Origin: a virus
Length of the DNA: 21,418 bases
IMG/VR virus record: IMGVR_UViG_3300033149_005798
Location: 1-21,418 of that record
Reading direction: 5' to 3' (one strand)
Both the position numbers and the translations under genes were made by a program. Of this stretch, positions 6,917 to 15,026 are shown one piece after another. Within the stretch, counting starts at the first letter, position 1. Each line of letters starts with the position of its first letter. The notes under the pieces are model-generated. The model was not told the DNA's origin and did not search any database. It worked only from the letters and a program-made list of their open reading frames with translations.

Positions 6917-8014
6917 TTAACTATTTTTTAATAAAGCCTTCAACTCTGCTAAAAGATTGCCTCGTTTATCTCTAGCAGATACGGCTTCCATTTTAGTATT
7001 TGTATAATCTTTAGTTATCTCAATAATTTTACGTCGCAAACAATCAGGATGCGTAGCTTCACGTGACGGAGAAGTACAAGCTCTATCATATAACATACAC
7101 CAATCTTCATGCAAAACTTTTACGTCTGGGCCTTCATATGTAGCATCAATTACACGCTTTTTATAGCTCACGCACACACCAATAGACGTTTGATTAAGCA
7201 CGTCCCGTCCATTAAGACCGCCTGGATCAGTAGACGGGCTGTTAAACTCTTGCGCCTTATCTTTACCAACATTATCCAAATCTATTATTAATTCGTTCGC
7301 CCCATCTAACTTGTTTGCAGTTTCGAGAATTAATGATCGCGGATTAGCGGGATTTTTAACTAAACCACATCCAGAAAACAACAAATTCCTAAGAACTTTG
7401 GTAACCTTACCGCTGGCCACTTCAGTTCCATTTTTAATTATTTTAGCAGCTTTACCAAAAACACTTTCGTCAAGTAAGCCTAAAGCTTCCGCTTCTTTTC
7501 TAGGTAAAATCGTAGAGCCTATTTTCACATCATAATCTTGATAATATGTTTCCATCGACAATTTCCATTTATTGTCTTTAACCTCTTTAGCTAGCTCAGG
7601 AAAACGGCTCTTATATAAAATACCGCCTATTAAAATATCCAAACTCATTCTGTTTAATTCTGCAATATTTTTATTTCTAAGCTCTTCTATGTCTAATTTA
7701 TTCCCTTCTTGATCTATAATTGAACATGAATAAATATGCCCAACTATTTCAGATTCATCGTGTTCTATATCCAATGCCTTATTTGGTATAGTAGCGTACG
7801 CCTTAACTAATTCTTCTGGTAAAAAATAACTTTTATTCAAATTTTCACCTGACGACACAAATATACCAGTAAAAAACAACAAATCAGGTGTTTTATTTTC
7901 AGGCAAATCCACAACAGACGCTACTTCTTGTAAAAGTTCGTCAGTTTCTTCAACTAATTCTATCTGCGCCTCAATTTCTATCGGTTTGTCCTTATAAGAA
8001 TTATCTCGCTTCAT
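6917..8014 (-). CDS. Prohead (capsid maturation) serine protease
   Basis: This 365-residue protein has a protease core from about 45 to 225. It contains FFTGIFVSSGENLNKSYF, then a likely catalytic His in LDIEHDES (H85) followed by VGHIYS, and a likely catalytic Ser in KLSMETYY (S153). The His-to-Ser spacing of 68 residues and the ending FSGCGLVKNPANP fit the herpesvirus-like or T4 gp21/HK97 U9-S78 type of prohead protease. The C-terminal 130 residues hold a Cys-rich segment (GVCVSYKK, WCMLYDRACTSP, HPDCLRRK) that might bind metal and is unusual for the family. It would digest scaffold and trim capsid before DNA packaging. The start has AGGAGC. A tnpB-derived element ends about 30 bases upstream. 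Confidence 0.75.
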   Translation of the reverse strand: MKRDNSYKDKPIEIEAQIELVEETDELLQEVASVVDLPENKTPDLLFFTGIFVSSGENLNKSYFLPEELVKAYATIPNKALDIEHDESEIVGHIYSCSIIDQEGNKLDIEELRNKNIAELNRMSLDILIGGILYKSRFPELAKEVKDNKWKLSMETYYQDYDVKIGSTILPRKEAEALGLLDESVFGKAAKIIKNGTEVASGKVTKVLRNLLFSGCGLVKNPANPRSLILETANKLDGANELIIDLDNVGKDKAQEFNSPSTDPGGLNGRDVLNQTSIGVCVSYKKRVIDATYEGPDVKVLHEDWCMLYDRACTSPSREATHPDCLRRKIIEITKDYTNTKMEAVSARDKRGNLLAELKALLKNS

Positions 8015-8043
8015 TTTAAGCTCCTAAAATTAATTCTTTTAGT

Positions 8044-8255
8044 GTGAATGCTCCCCACAGCAAACTGCGGGGCTTTTAGGCCGAAGCCAAGCCCTGCATC
8101 CCCAGGGCCAACCAAGCAAATTTACGGTCTTCAAGGAAATGATTGTAAAGCCAGCGTTTTCATAGTGTTTATACTATACAAACTATCGTTCTAAAAACAA
8201 GGTGTTTTAACCATTCAGCCCCTCACTAAAGTGAGAGGTTTTCTGGTTGGGAATT
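8044..8255 (-). mobile_element. Miniature IS605-type element (PATE-like), copy 2
   Basis: This 212-bp element seems to have both ends. On the minus strand it starts after TTTAT (8260-8256) with AATTCCCAACCAG and an imperfect left-end hairpin at 8219-8238 (CTCACT/AGTGAG core, one mismatch). An ATG at 8163 followed by AAAAC marks the tnpB start. Sequence then jumps to CTGGCTTTACAATC, and again from AAATTTGCTTGG to the tnpB 3' end LALGMQGLASA and TAA. It ends with the right-end hairpin CCCCGCA...TGTGGGG and GGAGCATTCAC. It fills the space between portal and prohead protease. Taking it out would leave portal stop and protease start about 40 bases apart, as elsewhere in the operon. It has no transposase, so would have moved in trans. 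Confidence 0.8.
8219..8238 (-). repeat. Left-end subterminal hairpin of copy 2
   Basis: CTCACT at 8222-8227 pairs with AGTGAG at 8230-8235, extended by CC/GG beyond one mismatched A. Imperfect subterminal hairpins like this are the site bound by single-strand Y1 transposases (TnpA) in IS200/IS605 elements. The other two copies do not have it. Confidence 0.65.
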
Positions 8256-8262
8256 ATAAATG

Positions 8263-10197
8263 TTATCTATACGATTTAGAAAAAAACCCTTCTAAAACTG
8301 CATTAAATTGCTCTTCATTTAAATTAGATTTTAGTATAGTTAAAACATCATATACATTAGCAGTTTGACTTTGTGGAGCAGGTTGTTGGCTAGGTGCTTG
8401 ATTAGGAACTTTAGCTTTTGGTTTAGTATTTTTACTTTTTGGTTTTGCTACTTTTCCCTTAGGCCTACCAGCAGAAGGTGCACCAGTTGGTTCCCCCTGT
8501 TTAGGCTGTACCAACGGACCAACTCCCATTTTAGCCTGCTGAAACGGACTACCAATAATACCAAAAATTCCATCCAATACCATAGGTAACTCGTCTTCCA
8601 TATTCGCTGATTCAGTCGGAAAATCAAATCCTAATTCTTCCAACGCTGTTCTATAAGAAAGCATTCTACGATCTACTAACTGTGAAATTGTACTCATATA
8701 AAGAATAATATCCCTAAGTATAGTATTATCCCACCTAACTCTAGGAAATCTATCAAAACCCATAGCTTCTGCTATTTGTCTATATTCTTTATAAATCCAT
8801 CTTTCAACCAACCTACGTGCATAATTAATTTCTTCTATAACAGCTTTAACTATTAAACCAGCTTCAGCAGTATTTACGTTCTGCGTACCATCTATCAATG
8901 CTCTAGACATAGCAATGGCACCAGTAATATCTTCATTAACCTGAGCATATTTATCTTGTCCTAAAATACTCTCAATTTCAGGAGAAACTATCTTTTCTAT
9001 CTTTAATGTATGATTCCATACTACATCAAAAGATTTTGAAGGCGTGTTAAATAATTGAGCGACTGCCTCTAATTGGCTTTGATCAGTACATGGATATTCA
9101 TCGTTACCTACAGTAATCTTAAGAATATAATTAGAAATACCGTCTAATGTACTTAAATCAGCTTCCCTCAATGCTTTTTTATATTCTAGTGACTCAAAAG
9201 CTTTAATGCCTCTAGGTTTAGAATAAAGCTCATACGGCTGTTTTCTATAGTCTATTTCTCCAACAAAAAGAGGGTCAAGTTCAATCTTACCTTTTTCAGC
9301 CTGTTTTTTAAAATCGGTTGGTAACAGCTTTAAAATTAATTTCTCATCGTCAGTTAATTCAGATGCAGGTTTTTGCAATAATTTTTTAAGCTCATCAGAT
9401 GCATCTAAAATTACTTTACTTTTATTAAACAATAAACTTCCTTCTAATGTTACCAATAAGGGGTTTAAAATAGTATAGGCTATAGGCATATAGCCTTTTG
9501 ACCATATCTTCTTCTTTGCCGATAATTCATACTTAATAAATCTATCTTCAAGTTTACGCCCATCTAATTCTTTAAGTCTTTTATTAATAATCCTTAATTT
9601 CTGTTGCCTAACTCGTTCAGCTTTCTCGCCAAATTCTTTTAATAAAGCACGCTCTTTCTTCTTCCCAGGAATGTTTGATAAATAACTTACACCAGGCTCA
9701 TACTTACCAATAATTTTATAAGTTCTAACCATGCCAACACGAAATAAATCAAAAAATATCCAATCTAAAACTTCGTGAAATCCAACATCAAAATTCCAAA
9801 CGTCATAAAATAATTTTATTTCTGGATCATCAATATCATTCTCAAATCCTTTAGACGCAAAATTGGATAAAATGTCTATATGTGCACCATAAACATCAAA
9901 TTCATAATAATACTTAATTGCATCTTTATAAAGCTCTTTTGGATCTTTATTGCTAGGCGACGTTTTTATCAAATCTAAAGAAGAGCGGCTTATCGTGTCT
10001 CTCTTAATCATAGAAGCCTTATCAAATCGAAGATGCCCAACCTTATCAGACGGTAAGCCGGCTAAAACTCTGTTATTAGGCGTCAAATAAAAAGTCGATT
10101 GTCCTGTTTTCTCATCCACCTCAATACTTTTAATTCCCAAATCTGGATATCGTTCTTTCAATATAGTTGTTATATTCTCTAATTTATTGTTTTCCAT
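8263..10197 (-). CDS. Portal protein
   Basis: From the ATG at 10197 the protein has 644 residues. This start has GGTGGA five bases upstream. An in-frame ATG at 10212, which overlaps the preceding stop as ATGA, would add five residues (MMVDY) and cannot be excluded. Size, place between terminase and protease, and helical segments such as YYEFDVYGAHIDILSNF near the N-terminus and RWIYKEYRQIAEAMGF near residue 480 fit a dodecameric portal. The last 70 residues are low-complexity, rich in Pro, Lys and Gln (KPKSKNTKPKAKVP, QQPAPQSQ), probably a flexible tail, followed by a short helix. It forms the DNA entry channel, docks the terminase and nucleates head assembly. The family call is from size and context more than motif. 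Confidence 0.8.
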   Translation of the reverse strand: MENNKLENITTILKERYPDLGIKSIEVDEKTGQSTFYLTPNNRVLAGLPSDKVGHLRFDKASMIKRDTISRSSLDLIKTSPSNKDPKELYKDAIKYYYEFDVYGAHIDILSNFASKGFENDIDDPEIKLFYDVWNFDVGFHEVLDWIFFDLFRVGMVRTYKIIGKYEPGVSYLSNIPGKKKERALLKEFGEKAERVRQQKLRIINKRLKELDGRKLEDRFIKYELSAKKKIWSKGYMPIAYTILNPLLVTLEGSLLFNKSKVILDASDELKKLLQKPASELTDDEKLILKLLPTDFKKQAEKGKIELDPLFVGEIDYRKQPYELYSKPRGIKAFESLEYKKALREADLSTLDGISNYILKITVGNDEYPCTDQSQLEAVAQLFNTPSKSFDVVWNHTLKIEKIVSPEIESILGQDKYAQVNEDITGAIAMSRALIDGTQNVNTAEAGLIVKAVIEEINYARRLVERWIYKEYRQIAEAMGFDRFPRVRWDNTILRDIILYMSTISQLVDRRMLSYRTALEELGFDFPTESANMEDELPMVLDGIFGIIGSPFQQAKMGVGPLVQPKQGEPTGAPSAGRPKGKVAKPKSKNTKPKAKVPNQAPSQQPAPQSQTANVYDVLTILKSNLNEEQFNAVLEGFFSKSYR

Positions 10198-10208
10198 ATA
10201 ATCCACCA

Positions 10209-10568
10209 TCATGTCTTATCCATAGGGGTCATATCATCATTTTTCTTTTTCCAAACCTGTGCCACTTGAAACGTCCCTTTAAGACCCATAATAATTCCCA
10301 AAATAGATGCAAACTGAATATTTGTTATCTTCCCTAAATATAATAAAACCGTAATTAAACCTATAATCCAAATCTTAACAGAAATAAACTGAGCAAACAA
10401 TTTCTGAAACCATAAATCCCAATATTCATTTTTACAAATAAAATAACCACGTGAACGTAAAGGCTTGTCTTTAAAATATTGTAAATCCTCATCAATTTTT
10501 TTCTCTAACTCATCTATTCTTACAGAAATCTTTTCTTGTATTTCTTCAATATTAACTTCACTCGACAT
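10209..10568 (-). CDS. Small two-helix membrane protein between terminase and portal
   Basis: This 119-residue protein has an N-terminal heptad-like helix (residues 5-33). Two membrane helices follow (about 60-78, VKIWIIGLITVLLYLG, and about 84-102, IQFASILGIIMGLKGTF) and the tail is basic (WKKKNDDMTPMDKT). The start has GGAGAC six bases upstream. Its stop overlaps the longer candidate portal start as ATGA, implying translational coupling. Two helices with a charged tail resemble a holin, but there is no lysin next to it and the location is unusual. A membrane anchor for head assembly is another possibility. The function is unknown. Confidence 0.6.
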   Translation of the reverse strand: MSSEVNIEEIQEKISVRIDELEKKIDEDLQYFKDKPLRSRGYFICKNEYWDLWFQKLFAQFISVKIWIIGLITVLLYLGKITNIQFASILGIIMGLKGTFQVAQVWKKKNDDMTPMDKT

Positions 10569-10619
10569 ATTAAGTCTCCATATAGATAGTTCTCTATTAT
10601 TAATAGTTAGTTAATTTTA

Positions 10620-13600
10620 CTATTTCTGTTTTAACAAAGCTCCATCAAAACTATTTCCTTTATAGTTAGATATATTAAATTTAGCACCAACTTGGTGCGG
10701 CCTCACCAATCCTGTAGCACTTAATTGTTTAACTGGTTCTTGTTGTTTACGACTCACTTCTTTAATGCCCCACGCAGCTAAAACTAGAGCTGAATACAAA
10801 TCTTTGTTTTGATCTTTTTTAGGAGTATCAAAGTGTGCTACTCCACGAGAAGTTTGTGTAACCACTATATTAACAAGTTGTGATTTTAATGTTTTAACCT
10901 CATCATAAATTTTCTCCGCTCTAGGGTCAGCAGACAATGGTAATTCAGGAAACAATAAATTTTTATTTTCTAACAACGCTAACAAATTAAAGTTTGCATC
11001 AGATATCCATTGAGATGTTGGATTTATTAAATGTAAAATTCTTTTACCCTCTAGATGAGTGTTGTGCTTATCATCCACATCTAAAATTTTAACGTTATTA
11101 TCATAACCTTCTTGTAATAAGTCTCTCCATGCCTTACCCCCACCCATTGAATCCATAAAAACACCTATTATATTAAACGACTTCAATAGCTCATAAATTT
11201 TTAATACATTTGCCTGCGTAGTTTTTTCATGTGCTCCTTCGACATACACAACACGATGTGGCGGGCCTATTTCAAGAATAACCAAACCAGCAGCAGCTCT
11301 TCCAGCTTGGTTTGGATCTACCCCTAATATATATTTACCTTCTCTATGCCCTCTAGATATAACAGTAAAACCAGTTTTAGTGCTGCATTCTTCTATTAAT
11401 GATGCCTTAAAAAATCCACTACTATCAGAAACCATAGCAGCTTCATATTCCATCATAAATTCAATAGTTGACATAGTACGTTTTGCCTCTTTAATATTCT
11501 CCTCATCCAGAAACCCTTTTGGTAATAACTTATAAGAAACTTGATGGACAGCATATTTATTATCTTCCCCCTCTTCAATTGCCTTCCAATAAGATTTCAT
11601 CCTTTCCCACATATGGTTAAATTTAAAATAACCAGAAGAAGTCATTATCATTTTATTAGCCATATTATCAATAAAATCTTCCTCGCTTGCTAAACCTAAT
11701 TCTATTAATTCGCGCTGACGTTCTAATTCACGAACTCTTTGCATAGGTTCTAATGTTACAGCTGCCATCGGCCTAACAACTAGATCTATTATTTCAGCCG
11801 GCATTTGAGCCAATTCATCTATTTCAATAAGATAAAACCTAGATCCTCTAATCTTAGCGCCATCAACACCAACAGGCAATGCTTCTATATAACTACCATT
11901 AGTTCTATCTGTACCCTTAAATTGTAAATAACAAATATCAGCCCCTCTTACAGGCTTCTTTTCTGTCGCTTCTCTAACTATTGAAGATCTTCTATATAAT
12001 TTTTCTATTTCAGAAAAAATCATTTTAGAATTATGATTGATAAACCCATTACACCAATATACGTCTTCAGCATCAACCTCAATATCTATAGTATCAGCAA
12101 TAAAGTATTCTTTATCAATAACTCTAATAAAATAAAAATTATATCTAACTATATCATCAAAAATATAATATTCACTACATTTAAAGTTATGTTCATCAGC
12201 AATATTTAATAGTTCTTTAATTTGATGTTTAGAAAAATTAGTCTTTTTATAAAACTTATCTTTACTAATTAATTCAAATTTATCGATACCAATACCTTTA
12301 GCTAACTTATCAACAAACTTATTCCCGATAACAAATGAATCTGGTATTGTGTTATTATACGCGGGTTTTACTAAACTCTTTATATACTGCAATAATCTAT
12401 CCTGTTTTCTACTTAAATTAAATCCAATCTCATTATAAAACTTTTTAATATTATCAGTACCATTAATACATAATTTATATATTTTCTTACAATTAACCTT
12501 TTTACCTTGTATCTCTCCAACACAAGCGTCTGATTTGGTAGTTAACGAAGATAATATGCCAAAATTAAGCAACACTGCCTGCAATACTCTGCATAACGCC
12601 TCACTAGTAGATACATATTCTATAGTACATGATTTATATTTATCATTATCTATTACATAACAACACCCATCAGTATCATATAGGCCTCTTAAAAACCACT
12701 TCCACCTTTCTTTGCTACATTTGTACAAAACACTAGGAATTATTTTATCAGACGCTGTCTTATCTGACATTCCAAAAGATTTAAACAATTCCCATAACTT
12801 TTTATTGTATATTTCAGCTGCCCAAGTATTATCTCCTCTTTTTCTAACAGTAACGTTTAAATCAAACAATCTACGCATTATTTCAACAAATGTATCTATA
12901 ACTTCTTTATCAGCATTATACAGACAGATAGTATAAGATCTATGTTTTAACCGCTCATTTTCTATATAACCGTCACCACAAATTAATCCTAAACAATAAG
13001 CCAAGTCGTTAGTAATTATTGTATCTTCAACAGAATCCTCAACAAACTGCTGCATTCCTAATCTTAATACTATATAATCATTTTCACTTATATTTTTCAG
13101 TCCTTTATAAATAAAACTGTTACCGTCCCAAACTAGAACTTTATGGTTTTCATCGCCTTCTAACTCAAATCCTTTTTCACACTTTAACCGTACACAATTC
13201 CTATCATAATTAATCCATTTATTACTAATTTGATTAAACTCTCTTAATGAAAAAATACTATCCCCAACATCAATTACATTATTAAGTTCGTTAGTAGAAC
13301 ACACTAACCCTTTTGATGTTATAAAAACAAATACTTTATCAGACAAAACGAGGCATTGGCGAAAAGACGGGGCTATTAGACCTATTCTATAACCAGGATA
13401 TAATAATGCGTGTAATAATGCATTTACACCTAATAAAAATGTATTATGATTTATAAAACCATTCGAAAAATAATTAGGTTCTATATTATTAGGCATTTCT
13501 AATTCAAAATCATAACAATCTCCTTCCCAATCCTCAATACTAGCTACCTCATCTAAAAAATAATCTTTAATGCCATATCCAGATATCACATTTACAGCAT

Positions 13601-14495
13601 CATTCCTAATTACTAATTTATATTTACCATCAAACCGCTCTAAACTAGCAATGATGCCAAAATTTAACAACATAAGCTGAATTACAGATAATACATTATA
13701 TGAATTAACTATATATATGCTATCTTTATCTTCACGTTCCGATACTTCAAAAAACCCACTTAAAAACATACTTATAACATCAGCACTGGAAGAGCGTATT
13801 ATTTTAGGTACAAAAATAAATGGTTTGGTATATTTATCCAACCCATATTTATATAAAATATCGCCAGCTTTAACACTATAAAAAACATCTTTATCTCCAC
13901 CTACTATTTTACCTAATATATAAGCGTCTTCCAATGATATATTAGTTTTACCAAATACATTACTCCCCCGCTGCAGGCACACTAAATCGCCAATCTCAAA
14001 TTCATCTAACCGTTTAAAAACAAACTTGCCGTTTTTATCTATAGTTAACAAACGATGATGGTTACTTCCTTTATTTACAAACCCATACTTTGTAACCAAC
14101 CTTTTACCTTTAATTCCCTTTTCCAAACTCAAATATTTAGTTTTAACAAACCCTTCACTACTATAAATTTCATTTTCAAATTTAATTACATCATCCTCTC
14201 CGCTACGTAAATATGAAGGTATACTAGGCAATGCCTCATGTAGATACATTAACCCAACATCTTTAAAATAAACTAAGCTATCAACTGATTGGCTTTTACC
14301 AAAACCTCTTGAAGCAACAGTAATAACAAAATTCCTAAACCACATATCACGAAGCACAATTCTCTGTATAGGTGCTAAATCAACGTTTAACAAATCTATA
14401 GCAGCTATGACAGGGTCATTCCTATAAAACTGTATTAGCTCTGTGCCTCTATCTAATAATAGTTCTAAATCATCGTAATCGTCTACTTTAATCAT
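10620..14495 (-). CDS. terL: Large terminase subunit (ATPase-nuclease) interrupted by two inteins
   Basis: The precursor has 1291 residues; without its two inteins the terminase is 565 residues, normal for the family. Joining residues 1-67, 352-380 and 823-1291 restores a Walker A (ASRGFGK+T), then GLIAPSFRQ+SKMIF. Further motifs are Walker B with catalytic Glu (FYLIEIDE, 887-894), the coupling motif MTSSG (951-955) and the RNase H-like nuclease aspartates D1060 (GVDPN), D1115 (FMDSMGGG) and D1232 (KDLYSALVLA). It drives DNA into the prohead through the portal and cuts concatemers. The start is two bases from the small-terminase stop and has only a distant AGGTGA site, so translation is probably coupled. 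No packaging ATPase can form until the first intein is removed, because it splits the P-loop. Confidence 0.95.
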   Translation of the reverse strand: MIKVDDYDDLELLLDRGTELIQFYRNDPVIAAIDLLNVDLAPIQRIVLRDMWFRNFVITVASRGFGKSQSVDSLVYFKDVGLMYLHEALPSIPSYLRSGEDDVIKFENEIYSSEGFVKTKYLSLEKGIKGKRLVTKYGFVNKGSNHHRLLTIDKNGKFVFKRLDEFEIGDLVCLQRGSNVFGKTNISLEDAYILGKIVGGDKDVFYSVKAGDILYKYGLDKYTKPFIFVPKIIRSSSADVISMFLSGFFEVSEREDKDSIYIVNSYNVLSVIQLMLLNFGIIASLERFDGKYKLVIRNDAVNVISGYGIKDYFLDEVASIEDWEGDCYDFELEMPNNIEPNYFSNGFINHNTFLLGVNALLHALLYPGYRIGLIAPSFRQCLVLSDKVFVFITSKGLVCSTNELNNVIDVGDSIFSLREFNQISNKWINYDRNCVRLKCEKGFELEGDENHKVLVWDGNSFIYKGLKNISENDYIVLRLGMQQFVEDSVEDTIITNDLAYCLGLICGDGYIENERLKHRSYTICLYNADKEVIDTFVEIMRRLFDLNVTVRKRGDNTWAAEIYNKKLWELFKSFGMSDKTASDKIIPSVLYKCSKERWKWFLRGLYDTDGCCYVIDNDKYKSCTIEYVSTSEALCRVLQAVLLNFGILSSLTTKSDACVGEIQGKKVNCKKIYKLCINGTDNIKKFYNEIGFNLSRKQDRLLQYIKSLVKPAYNNTIPDSFVIGNKFVDKLAKGIGIDKFELISKDKFYKKTNFSKHQIKELLNIADEHNFKCSEYYIFDDIVRYNFYFIRVIDKEYFIADTIDIEVDAEDVYWCNGFINHNSKMIFSEIEKLYRRSSIVREATEKKPVRGADICYLQFKGTDRTNGSYIEALPVGVDGAKIRGSRFYLIEIDELAQMPAEIIDLVVRPMAAVTLEPMQRVRELERQRELIELGLASEEDFIDNMANKMIMTSSGYFKFNHMWERMKSYWKAIEEGEDNKYAVHQVSYKLLPKGFLDEENIKEAKRTMSTIEFMMEYEAAMVSDSSGFFKASLIEECSTKTGFTVISRGHREGKYILGVDPNQAGRAAAGLVILEIGPPHRVVYVEGAHEKTTQANVLKIYELLKSFNIIGVFMDSMGGGKAWRDLLQEGYDNNVKILDVDDKHNTHLEGKRILHLINPTSQWISDANFNLLALLENKNLLFPELPLSADPRAEKIYDEVKTLKSQLVNIVVTQTSRGVAHFDTPKKDQNKDLYSALVLAAWGIKEVSRKQQEPVKQLSATGLVRPHQVGAKFNISNYKGNSFDGALLKQK
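12030..13355 (-). other. Intein 2 in large terminase, intact LAGLIDADG endonuclease
   Basis: This intein covers residues 381-822 of the precursor (442 residues), inserted between GLIAPSFRQ and SKMIFSEI. It starts with Cys381 (CLVLSDKVFVF) and ends in WCNGFINHN with Ser823 as the +1 nucleophile; the penultimate His and terminal Asn are present. The block B region is GDENHKVLVW with H451. Two well-formed LAGLIDADG motifs, LAYCLGLICGDGY (acidic D508) and FLRGLYDTDG (D607, D609), indicate a potentially active homing endonuclease. All splicing residues are present, so it should splice. Confidence 0.92.
13443..14294 (-). other. Intein 1 in the large terminase P-loop, degenerate endonuclease
   Basis: This intein covers residues 68-351 of the precursor (284 residues). 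It starts with Ser68 (SQSVDSLVYF, matching the block A pattern S1...D5-x-L-V) and ends SNGFINHN with Thr352 at +1. The ligated junction reads GFGK-TFLL, a proper Walker A, which fixes Ser68 rather than Gln69 as residue 1. Block B is GSNHHRLL (H146/H147) with Ser in place of the usual Thr. The endonuclease part is worn: AYILGKIVGGDKD and FLSGFFEVSE stand where LAGLIDADG motifs should be, and the second lacks its acidic DxDG end. It probably still splices but may no longer cut DNA. Confidence 0.9.
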
Positions 14496-14497
14496 GA

Positions 14498-14995
14498 TTA
14501 ACTATCAATATCACCTTTATTACCTTTAAAAAATTTTGATTTTTCTCTCTTTAATTTTTCCTCTTCTTCCTTTAATTTTTTAGCTTTATCATACATTTCA
14601 GCCTTTTTATCTATATCAAAACGAACTGCTAAATCAACTATAGATAGTCCAGAATGCTTTTTAGGGTCTATTCTATCTCTACGCCGCGCTGCCAAATTTT
14701 CTTTTAATTTTTCCGTTTGCTTACGTAACCTCTCCACTGCCGCAGAAATTTCTAAATGTCTAGTAGGATCTTCTTTACTAGTTTTTAAAAGCCTCATTTC
14801 TAAAACTTTATTCATAGCAATGCCCATTAAATCATCCATATCATGAGCACTTAACTGTTTTTCATCAAAATCATTCAAATAAACACTGATTAAACCTTCA
14901 TACATTTCACGTTCGTCTTTATCAAATATCTCATCAACAGGAAGATATTTTTTTAACATATCTTTTATTTCTGGCGGTTTTCTAGGCCTTCCCAT
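14498..14995 (-). CDS. terS: Small terminase subunit
   Basis: This 165-residue protein begins MGRPRKPPEI, an AT-hook-like basic start that also occurs in phage small terminases. A helical region with acidic and hydrophobic stretches follows (residues 20-70). A long charged coiled coil comes next (about 85-125, AAVERLRKQTEKLKENLAARRRD), and the protein ends in a Lys/Glu-rich helix (MYDKAKKLKEEEEKLKRE). The central coiled coil would form the oligomer and the ends would contact DNA and the large subunit. Identification comes from size, pattern and position two bases before terL. The ATG has AAAGGAC six bases upstream, and the leader is occupied by a tnpB-derived remnant. Confidence 0.75.
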   Translation of the reverse strand: MGRPRKPPEIKDMLKKYLPVDEIFDKDEREMYEGLISVYLNDFDEKQLSAHDMDDLMGIAMNKVLEMRLLKTSKEDPTRHLEISAAVERLRKQTEKLKENLAARRRDRIDPKKHSGLSIVDLAVRFDIDKKAEMYDKAKKLKEEEEKLKREKSKFFKGNKGDIDS

Positions 14996-15026
14996 AAAAT
15001 TGTCCTTTTATATAATATAGTTATGT

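Noticed and set aside
14293-14295. Gln69 as first residue of intein 1
   Set aside because: Starting at Gln would leave GKS-T in the extein and break the block A spacing; starting at Ser68 gives GFGK-TFLL and S1...D5.
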